The notes under the pieces were generated by a model, which saw only the letters and a program-made list of their open reading frames with translations, was not told where the DNA came from and searched no databases. From Thiohalocapsa sp. (GTDB taxonomy: Bacteria; Pseudomonadota; Gammaproteobacteria; Chromatiales; Chromatiaceae), in the NCBI RefSeq assembly GCF_022340605.1, contig NZ_JAJDNQ010000074.1, forward strand, positions 1-47,914: a stretch of DNA of 47,914 nt. Reading direction: 5' to 3'. Below, piece by piece: positions 15,612 to 22,338 of this stretch; the first letter of the stretch is position 1, and each line of letters begins with the position of its first letter. Position numbers and translations under genes: made by a program.

Positions 15612-16934
15612 ATGCTGAGAAGCCGACTCGTTTCCGTTCCGATCAGAGCAATGCTGCCAGCCGCACGAGCGACGCCCGATCAAGACGACCTCGTGTCGAT
15701 TCTGCTCGGCTGCCTCCACACCGATGCCGGTCGGCCGGACGCTGTGGCCCTTGCTTGCCTGGGCGCAACAGATTGGGAGCGGCTCGGAGATCTGGCGGCG
15801 CAAGGCAAGGTCGAGTTCCAACTCTATGAGCGATTGATGCAGCCGAGGCTGAGGCCGTCGGTGGCGCCCCCGCTGTTGGACCGCTTGCGCGCGTCGGCAC
15901 AGGCGCAGGCATTGAAGGAACTCGGTTTGCGAGCCACCCTCGTCGAGATACTGCGCGCGTGTGCAATAGCAAGCCTGCCCGTGATGACGCTGAAGGGCAT
16001 GCATCTGGCCCATACCGTCTACAACAGCGCATCGGCGCGGGGCATGGCGGACATCGACCTGCTGTTCAGGCGGAGCGACATGGCGCGGGCGACCGCGGTG
16101 TTCAAGTCGCTCGGTTACCACGTCCCGCATGACGCCAGCAATCTGATCGATCTGGCGCCGGCGAACCATGAATATGCGTTGCTGCATCCCCGCTTTGGCG
16201 CCACTGTCGATGTGCACTGGGCTTTGACTGATCCGCGGATGGAGGCAGCCATCGACGAGGCCGCATTTTGGCACCGCGCCTGTGCGGTGACGATCGGTGC
16301 AGAGTCCGCATTGGGCCTGGCACGGGAGGACTTGATCGCGTACCTGTGCTTTCACGCCAGCCATCATCACTACTTCGGCACCGTCGGGCTGCGGCCTTTC
16401 GTTGACGTTGCTCGGCTCTGCGCAGGGCCATCTCCACCGGATTGGGCGATCCTTGCCGAACGGACACGGGCGTGGGGCTGGGGGCGCGGCGTCTATCTCA
16501 CCCTGTCGATGGTGCGGCGATACCTTGGCGCCGCGATTCCTGAGCAGGCACTGGGCGGGATCGCCGATGCCCCAGCAGATCTGGAACAGATGCACGCCGC
16601 CGCTCTGGCATCCATTTTTCTCGATATGGCATCGCGCGACCGGGTCGGGCGCAATGTCCTGCGGGTGTGGACAAGTGGCTCCAATCGTGAACGGCTTGGT
16701 TTGTTGGCGCATCGCCTGTTTCCGCCCCGCATCGAACTGGTCGAGGAATTCGGCCTGACCGAAGCGCAGGCATTGCCGCCGGCATTCTGGCTGCACGTGC
16801 GCAGGATAGGGCGGTTATTTCGGCGCCACGGCCCCAAGGTGTGGAACATATGGCGGGGCGATTCGGCTCGTCTGGCCGAGCTCACGAGCCAACGTGTGCT
16901 TATCGAGTGGCTTGATTCCACCGACCATGGCTGA
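15612..16934 (+). CDS. Nucleotidyltransferase-family protein (NTP_transf_5)
   Basis: A 440-residue protein of the uncharacterised nucleotidyltransferase family. The diagnostic block is VMTLKGMHLAHTVYN, then RGMADIDLLFR (residues 125-155), where the Asp-x-Asp pair binds metal and nucleotide, and then a third acidic strand in TVDVHWAL near residue 200. The rest is helical. Such proteins occur in lasso clusters with kinases (pseudomycoidin type), where they add to a phosphorylated C-terminus, and in HPr-rel-A loci. The role here is inferred to be tailoring. Its stop lies inside the ABC transporter gene start (eight-base overlap), so the two are coupled. The start could instead be ATG 15651. Confidence 0.75.
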   Translation: MLRSRLVSVPIRAMLPAARATPDQDDLVSILLGCLHTDAGRPDAVALACLGATDWERLGDLAAQGKVEFQLYERLMQPRLRPSVAPPLLDRLRASAQAQALKELGLRATLVEILRACAIASLPVMTLKGMHLAHTVYNSASARGMADIDLLFRRSDMARATAVFKSLGYHVPHDASNLIDLAPANHEYALLHPRFGATVDVHWALTDPRMEAAIDEAAFWHRACAVTIGAESALGLAREDLIAYLCFHASHHHYFGTVGLRPFVDVARLCAGPSPPDWAILAERTRAWGWGRGVYLTLSMVRRYLGAAIPEQALGGIADAPADLEQMHAAALASIFLDMASRDRVGRNVLRVWTSGSNRERLGLLAHRLFPPRIELVEEFGLTEAQALPPAFWLHVRRIGRLFRRHGPKVWNIWRGDSARLAELTSQRVLIEWLDSTDHG

Positions 16935-18735
16935 GCCGGCGCTGACGCGTGGCGATCGGCATTCGCTCGTCGCGTTGGCGGGAGCGCGCAGCCTATTCGT
17001 CGGTGTGCCTTCCCGGACGTGGTTGCTGTTCGGGCTCGTGACGGCGGCCGCGAGTATCACGGAGGGCGTTGGCCTGTTACTGCTCGTGCCGCTGCTGCAA
17101 CTCGTGCAGGGTGTGGGAGGCGGCGCCGATGATGGCCACTTTGCGGTGTGGCTTAAGTCGGTGCTCGGCTCCCTCGGCCTGCCGCTGGGTATTGAAATCC
17201 TGTTGCTGCTGTTTCTGGTTCTGGTCATCGCGCGGGCGGCCGTGCAGTACACACAGGCGTTGCTTGCTGCGCGAATTCAGCATCAGCTGGTGGACGGATT
17301 GCGTGGACGTGTCTTCCAGGTGTTGCTCGGGGCGGAGTGGCGTTGGGTGGCGCGCCGCCGTCGTGCCGACATCATCAGCACATTGTTGAATGATATCGAG
17401 CGCATTGGCGTCGGGCTGCATTTCGGCTTTCAGGTCCTAGTGGCGTTGGTTACGATGCTGGTGTACCTGGTCGCGGCATTCACACTGGACGCCGGACTGA
17501 CCCTGATCGCCGTCATCGGTGGCGGGGTGCTGCTGGTCGCCGTGCTTGGGCACCAGCGCACTGCAGTGCGTCTGGGGTGGCAGTTGAGCGATGCGCATCG
17601 GGACATGACCGGTGTGCTGGAGGGCAGCTTGAGCAACCTCAAGCTGGCAAAGATCCTCGGCACCGAGCGGCGGCAATTGGATGTCTTTGTGAGCGTGTTG
17701 ATGCACCTGCGCGAGCAGGAATTGCGCTTCATCGCAAACACGAGTCGGACGCGCGCCTTGTTGCAGGTGATCGGCGCGGTGCTCGTGGCGGGATATCTCT
17801 ACGTCGGCCTGGCGATGCTGCAGACACCCGTTGCGGAACTGATGGTCTTGGTCCTGATCGCCGCGCGGCTCATTCCGATCCTGTCCGGCGCATTGCAGCA
17901 GTCGGCGCATGTTCTGCACGCCTTGCCGGCGGCCACCGAGACCGCGCAATTGATGGCTGCTGCCGAGCGGCACGCCGAGCCAGCCTTGGTGGACCCGGCA
18001 CCGGCACCGGCGCCGTCGCCACGACGGCACATCTGTCTCGACCGGGTCTCGGTGCGGTACGAGGGGCGGAGCCGGCCGGCCCTGGATGAGGTTTCCATTT
18101 GCTTTCCGGTGCGTACCACAACGGCGATCATCGGTACGTCGGGGGCTGGCAAGAGCACATTGGCCGATGTGCTCATGGGGTTGCTCAAGCCCGACGCTGG
18201 CGCGCTGCGGATCGATGGTGTTTCCCTGTCGGAGTCGCAGCGCTTGCGTTGGCGCTCCGCGGTCGCCTACGTGCCCCAGGAGACCTTCCTATTCAACGAC
18301 AGCATCCGTGGCAATCTGCTTTGGGGGGACCCGAACGCGACCGACGGGGCGTTGATTGCGGCGTTGCGGGAGGCCGCGGCGGAATTCGTCCTGGAACTGC
18401 CCGATGGGCTCGATACGGTGGTGGGTGATGCCGGACTGCGCCTATCCGGTGGCGAGCGCCAGCGCATCGCGCTCGCCCGGGCGCTGCTCAAGCGCCCTGC
18501 GTTGATCCTGCTGGACGAGGCCACCAGTGCGCTCGATCTATCGACGGAGGCCCAGGTGCGCCGCGCACTCCGACAACTGCACGGCAGTACCACCGTGGTC
18601 ATGATCGCGCACCGGATGGCGACACTGGCGCATGCCGACCAGGTCGTGGTCTTGGATGCGGGGCGGGTCGCCCGCGCCGGGACGTGGGAGGAAATGCGCA
18701 CGGCGGCGGTCAGCATCGATCATGTCGTGGCATGA
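16927..18735 (+). CDS. ABC exporter, fused permease-ATPase (lasso D-type)
   Basis: A 602-residue half-transporter. It has an N-terminal six-helix membrane domain (residues about 20-340) and a C-terminal ATPase with Walker A GTSGAGKST near residue 404, Q-loop YVPQETFLFND, signature LSGGERQR near residue 507, Walker B ALILLDEAT, and the switch His in MIAHRMATL. There is no N-terminal C39 peptidase, so leader removal must be done elsewhere, which fits the separate B2 protease directly downstream. It would work as a homodimer in the inner membrane to export the finished peptide. It overlaps the nucleotidyltransferase gene upstream and the B2 gene downstream (ATGA). The ATG at 16927 is the first sensible start. 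Confidence 0.88.
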   Translation: MAEPALTRGDRHSLVALAGARSLFVGVPSRTWLLFGLVTAAASITEGVGLLLLVPLLQLVQGVGGGADDGHFAVWLKSVLGSLGLPLGIEILLLLFLVLVIARAAVQYTQALLAARIQHQLVDGLRGRVFQVLLGAEWRWVARRRRADIISTLLNDIERIGVGLHFGFQVLVALVTMLVYLVAAFTLDAGLTLIAVIGGGVLLVAVLGHQRTAVRLGWQLSDAHRDMTGVLEGSLSNLKLAKILGTERRQLDVFVSVLMHLREQELRFIANTSRTRALLQVIGAVLVAGYLYVGLAMLQTPVAELMVLVLIAARLIPILSGALQQSAHVLHALPAATETAQLMAAAERHAEPALVDPAPAPAPSPRRHICLDRVSVRYEGRSRPALDEVSICFPVRTTTAIIGTSGAGKSTLADVLMGLLKPDAGALRIDGVSLSESQRLRWRSAVAYVPQETFLFNDSIRGNLLWGDPNATDGALIAALREAAAEFVLELPDGLDTVVGDAGLRLSGGERQRIALARALLKRPALILLDEATSALDLSTEAQVRRALRQLHGSTTVVMIAHRMATLAHADQVVVLDAGRVARAGTWEEMRTAAVSIDHVVA

Positions 18736-19259
18736 CTTCGCCGGCAGGTCCAGCGGTGCTGCCGAATAAGTTGCGCAAATTGCGCCGGGAGCCCGGATTC
18801 GTTTGGCTCTGGTTGGGCCCGACCTGGGCCCTGTTAGGCTTGAGCCGCGGCCTGATTGCCCTGGTGCCTTTCCGGCGGCTTGCGCCGTTGCTCGGTACGA
18901 ACGTCGGCGTGGAGCCTTGGGTGCCGCTGGTGAGTGCTGTCCAGGCCGTGCGTGCGCGGTTGATCGGTCGGTCCGTCCAGATTGCGGCCCGCTATACGCC
19001 CTGGGAGTCCAACTGCTTTCCGCAGGCGATTACTGCGCGGCTGCTGCTCGGACTCTATCGAATTCCTTTCGCTCTCTACCTCGGTCTGGCGAGAGATCGT
19101 GACAACAATGATCTCAGCGCACACGCCTGGGTGACTGCCGGTCCGATGCATGTCGCCGGCGGCGGCGCCGACTTTGAGCGCTTCACGGTGGTGGGGTGTT
19201 TCGTTGCACCGGTACTGGCCAAGCGCATGGGGTTGCCGGTGCCACGCATGCCCGGGTGA
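18732..19259 (+). CDS. Lasso-peptide B2-type transglutaminase-like protease
   Basis: A 175-residue protein of the lasso B2 family (transglutaminase-like cysteine peptidase), which cuts the leader from the precursor with help of B1. The family block is clear: SNCFPQAITARLLLGLYRIP with the nucleophile Cys near residue 95, then SAHAWV with the catalytic His near residue 131, followed by the G-x-x Asp/Glu region. An N-terminal hydrophobic stretch (LWLGPTWALLGLSRGLIALV) is also typical. The start codon overlaps the ABC transporter stop (ATGA), so the exporter and protease are co-translated. Together with the PqqD-like protein and the asparagine-synthase-like protein it completes a lasso B1/B2/C set. 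Confidence 0.85.
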   Translation: MTSPAGPAVLPNKLRKLRREPGFVWLWLGPTWALLGLSRGLIALVPFRRLAPLLGTNVGVEPWVPLVSAVQAVRARLIGRSVQIAARYTPWESNCFPQAITARLLLGLYRIPFALYLGLARDRDNNDLSAHAWVTAGPMHVAGGGADFERFTVVGCFVAPVLAKRMGLPVPRMPG

Positions 19260-19284
19260 TGAAGATTCTCGCGGAGGCGGTCAC

Positions 19285-20406
19285 TTGACGGATTCCCATT
19301 TGGTCCGGTCCGGCTCACGGATCATCAGGCAACTCCTCATCGAGATCGCCCGCATTGTGCGCGGTGAAGGGGGCAGCGTGCATCCAGGCGTGCGGTTGGT
19401 CGAGACGGCCGGGAACTTCAGCGTTCATTGTGACCCCACGGCGGGTGCCGTCGGGCAGCCCCTATTCGCAATTCCTCGAGGCCTGCTGATTCCCCTGGAG
19501 GGTCTTGTCTGGAGCGAGCGCACGGATCGGATCGTGCTGACCGGAACACCGCAGGGGCTTTCGTCAACGCAGCAGCAGCTACTGGAAATGCATGTCGATC
19601 TCTACAACGCGGCGAACAAGCTGGACTGGTGGAGTTGCCGGCATCCGCGACGCGTAGTGATCGAGGACAGCAGGGTTCGGCAGGCACTCGCCGAGATTCG
19701 CCCGGATCTCGCTCAGCAGGAACCGGTAACCGCCGCGGCCGGATTCCTGCAAACCAGGGCGTTCTGGGTTCGGCACAAAGGCGACGCTTCCCGGGGAGTT
19801 CTGATGCCGTTGAGCGATTTGCTCAATCACCACCATTGCGGCAGCACGATCGACCTCGACGCGTCGACGCTGTGCGTGGCGGTCTCCCAGCCGGGGCTTG
19901 GCGCCGAATGCTTCGTTGATTACGGGGGCCGCCGCGATGTTCTGGGCCTGGCCCTGCATCATGGCTATGTCGACCGTACCACGCCATTTGCACGCAGCGC
20001 GGCTTTGCGTCTGCGAATGCCTGAGCTCGGTGAGATCGCAGTGTTGGCGCAGACACGCAAGCCGGCGCACCCGACAGACCCGCCCGAGGTGACCCTTGGG
20101 CAGCATCGCCTCGAGATCAGTCATCTCTATTGCGATCTGGAACACCCGGCGCGGGCCCGTGCCGCGTTGCGTTTGGCGCTGTTGCGCGCCGCGCGTGTTG
20201 CCGGCCTGGCTGGGGACAAAGCCGAACATGCCGTCAACCGGGCCATCGGTGAGATAGCGGTAGGCAACCTGGACCTACTGGCGAACCTGGCGCGCGCGTG
20301 TCTGAGCGCCAGCTCGACGAAGGCAGCGACGGACGTGTTGGCAGCAGCCGCCGCACGACAAGCGCAAATTATCCAATCCGTGCTGGTAAGAGATTCCACT
20401 CCATGA
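19285..20406 (+). CDS. SET-domain protein in RiPP locus
   Basis: A 373-residue protein. A SET-type methyltransferase core is suggested by LMPLSDLLNHHHCG (residues about 172-185; the LSDLLNH block binds S-adenosylmethionine), then GAECFVDYGGRRD near 207-219 and LHHGYVD near 226. This order matches Rubisco-LSMT-like SET proteins with a helical C-terminal half for substrate binding, here residues 240-373. The TTG start at 19285 has an ideal GGAGG site seven bases upstream; the frame has no ATG nearby. SET enzymes methylate Lys (or His) side chains, so a methylated precursor or partner is one possibility. The gene lies 25 bp after B2 on the same strand. The family call is by motif only and is less sure than the neighbours. 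Confidence 0.6.
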   Translation: MTDSHLVRSGSRIIRQLLIEIARIVRGEGGSVHPGVRLVETAGNFSVHCDPTAGAVGQPLFAIPRGLLIPLEGLVWSERTDRIVLTGTPQGLSSTQQQLLEMHVDLYNAANKLDWWSCRHPRRVVIEDSRVRQALAEIRPDLAQQEPVTAAAGFLQTRAFWVRHKGDASRGVLMPLSDLLNHHHCGSTIDLDASTLCVAVSQPGLGAECFVDYGGRRDVLGLALHHGYVDRTTPFARSAALRLRMPELGEIAVLAQTRKPAHPTDPPEVTLGQHRLEISHLYCDLEHPARARAALRLALLRAARVAGLAGDKAEHAVNRAIGEIAVGNLDLLANLARACLSASSTKAATDVLAAAAARQAQIIQSVLVRDSTP

Positions 20407-20549
20407 TTACGAATTGGCGCAGGAGTGAATCTTTATGCCACGTTAGCGAAAGCATTACAGCGCCGGGCGGGTGCGCCGTCGCAAGCGATGCATCTGCGAA
20501 TGCCAAGAAGGCACGATGTGCTCGACGATTCGCTACGTGGCGGATGTGA
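20403..20549 (+). CDS. Tiny ORF coupled to the SET gene (weak)
   Basis: A 48-residue frame whose ATG overlaps the SET stop (ATGA). It contains TAPGGCAVASD followed by a basic Ala/Arg tail and four Cys. Gly-Gly followed by Asp at position 8 could mimic a lasso core, but no YxxP leader motif is present and the Thr is at -3. It may be chance. Confidence 0.25.
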   Translation: MITNWRRSESLCHVSESITAPGGCAVASDASANAKKARCARRFATWRM

Positions 20550-20630
20550 CAGAAGGTTCACTGCCTGCTAGCGCACTGAACCCATCACCTCATCACCTGC
20601 GACCGCCGAACACTGATCTGTAGCCTCGGC

Positions 20631-20816
20631 TTATGAACGCACCAAAGACATACCCACGCCCGCTTCAAAGCCAGCATTGTTCTTGCCGGCCTGTGTCGAA
20701 GCGGCGACCGCGATGCGCTGATGCTTCGGCGTGCGGTACTGGCGCTTGCAAATTCGGGCGGCCCCCGTCGCCTGCGTCACCGCGTTCTGGTCGTGTTGCG
20801 TGGAGATCTTTCCCAT
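20631..20816 (-). CDS. Candidate lasso precursor peptide
   Basis: A 61-residue ORF on the minus strand between the SET and ATP-grasp genes. Its composition (five Lys, many Gln and Asn, GC-rich third positions) is unlike chance frames here. The leader holds QYRTPKHQ, that is YxxP, the motif bound by lasso B1 proteins, about twelve residues before the proposed cut. If cleavage is after Thr-Gln (Thr at -2, the lasso rule), the core is AGKNNAGFEAGVGMSLVRS: 19 residues with Ala1 and Glu9, giving a nine-membered ring as in Ala1 lassos of the caulonodin VI type. Bulky Met14, Leu16 and Arg18 could lock the tail. Weak points: only a weak ribosome site, it lies 250 bp after the ATP-grasp stop, and Leu is missing from the YxxPxL position. 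Confidence 0.45.
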   Translation of the reverse strand: MGKISTQHDQNAVTQATGAARICKRQYRTPKHQRIAVAASTQAGKNNAGFEAGVGMSLVRS

Positions 20817-21066
20817 TTCCGAATCCCAGGCAGGTGGTTGACAAACCCATTTTCGAAAGAGAGTTTATCCGAGAGCACAACAGAGCTCTAACAGTATTCC
20901 TCTGATTAGGTGATCGGTAGATCCTTTATGGTCGCGCAATGGCAGGCTTTAGGGGAGCGTTGCTCAGCCGTGTGAAATTACGCGAGACCAGGCGACCGGG
21001 AGGCCGCGGGGCGTATTCCAGAGCTGTTCGGCGCGACCCACGCGTGGCGCCGGAGCACTGGCGACA

Positions 21067-22338
21067 TCAGGCGGCGGCCAGGAAGGCGCCATGAATGATC
21101 TGGGGTATCGTTGTCCCCCAGCCGCTATTGCCCTCCAACAGGAAGGGGCCGGTCGGGGTCAGAATCCAGTCCCAGGCGATGGCCCAGAGATCCGGGAAGC
21201 GCGCATGTGCCCGATGACTGGCGGCGACCAGCGCCGACCAGTCCGGGAGCGAAAAGTCATCAGGCACCCGCAACCTGATCTTTGCGCTGCTCTGGCGGTC
21301 GCGGGAGAACAAATACGCATCCCTTGGCCACTCCAGCACTCTGCCGACACGCGGGTCGATGGGCAGGATGCAGTAGCGCGTGCGGTCGCTCCCCGGGGCC
21401 ACGCCACTTGGGATTTCAAGCAAGGCACAGAGGCATGTGGCCTCGGTCCCTCGCCACTGACTGATGTAACGGACGCCGATCGCCGCATCGTCGTCAGTCA
21501 ATGGCTGAAGGGCGCGATGATTGGTCAGACAGGGCTGTATCAGGGTGTCGCCCAAGGCGTGCAGGTGCTGCCAGGCGTCGTTCACCGCGTCGGTGTCCGG
21601 CAGCATGCGGCCGTCGAGACAGCGTCCCGCGAGCCCCGCCGGAGTCCGCCAGGCGCTGAAGGCACCAATCCCCGCATGGCCCGACCGCGACTTGCAAAAC
21701 ACCCGACCTGGACCTTGCAGCCGCTCCAGCAGGCTGTCTAGGGGCTCGGTTTTCGGCACGCATTGAAGCGTTTCGACCACCGGCACCTGTAATCCCGCGA
21801 GCTCGGCTGCCAGTGCGAGCTTGTCTTGCAACAGGGCGAGGGACGCGGCGCTCGGCCCAGGTGGCGCGCTTCGCCAATGATGGTAGGCGGGTAACTCGTG
21901 CTCGTAGACGTAGTCGAGTGCGCGCTCCGGGTGCCGGACCAGGCCGAAGCGATAGCAGTCGATCGGTGGAATGCACGACCCGAGCGCCAAGCGCAGCACA
22001 CGTAGCAGTTGGCGCGACTGACCGATCCCCCAAAAGCCGGCGGCGTCGGGGCCGAGTCGAGCCACCGTGCGGACGGCGTCTGTCCAGGCGAGGCAGAAGA
22101 TCCATCGCAGCCAGAGCCATCCCTGCACGACCAGCCAGGCCGAGCGCGGCCAGCGGGCGCCATTGTGCCACCATAGCGCGCGATGCCGGCGGACAGGTGC
22201 CGGCGGCTGCCACAAGAGATAGCGCCAGCCGAGGAGTCCGTGTGGCAACCGCCGCCACCAAAGCTCCCGCTGTGCGATCCGTCCCAATCGCCCGAGGCGA
22301 TCTAGTGGGCCTCGCCCTTCAGCCATGCATCCAGCCAA
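21067..22338 (-). CDS. ATP-grasp protein, sugar-transfer-associated type
   Basis: A 423-residue protein. The C-terminal block WAIAWDWILTPTGPFLLEGNSGWGT is typical of the sugar-transfer-associated ATP-grasp family, where Glu-x-Asn binds Mg-ATP. Upstream, RVFCKSRSGHAGIGAF is the nucleotide-binding loop with its Lys. The N-terminal 130 residues are basic and Trp-rich, including a hydrophobic part (LVVQGWLWLRWIFCLAW). ATP-grasp enzymes join a carboxylate to an amine through an acyl phosphate, so this one could make an amide or peptide link. It starts inside the asparagine-synthase-like gene (37-base overlap), so the two are translated together. It is not part of the standard lasso set. The exact reaction is unknown. 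Confidence 0.72.
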   Translation of the reverse strand: MAGCMAEGRGPLDRLGRLGRIAQRELWWRRLPHGLLGWRYLLWQPPAPVRRHRALWWHNGARWPRSAWLVVQGWLWLRWIFCLAWTDAVRTVARLGPDAAGFWGIGQSRQLLRVLRLALGSCIPPIDCYRFGLVRHPERALDYVYEHELPAYHHWRSAPPGPSAASLALLQDKLALAAELAGLQVPVVETLQCVPKTEPLDSLLERLQGPGRVFCKSRSGHAGIGAFSAWRTPAGLAGRCLDGRMLPDTDAVNDAWQHLHALGDTLIQPCLTNHRALQPLTDDDAAIGVRYISQWRGTEATCLCALLEIPSGVAPGSDRTRYCILPIDPRVGRVLEWPRDAYLFSRDRQSSAKIRLRVPDDFSLPDWSALVAASHRAHARFPDLWAIAWDWILTPTGPFLLEGNSGWGTTIPQIIHGAFLAAA

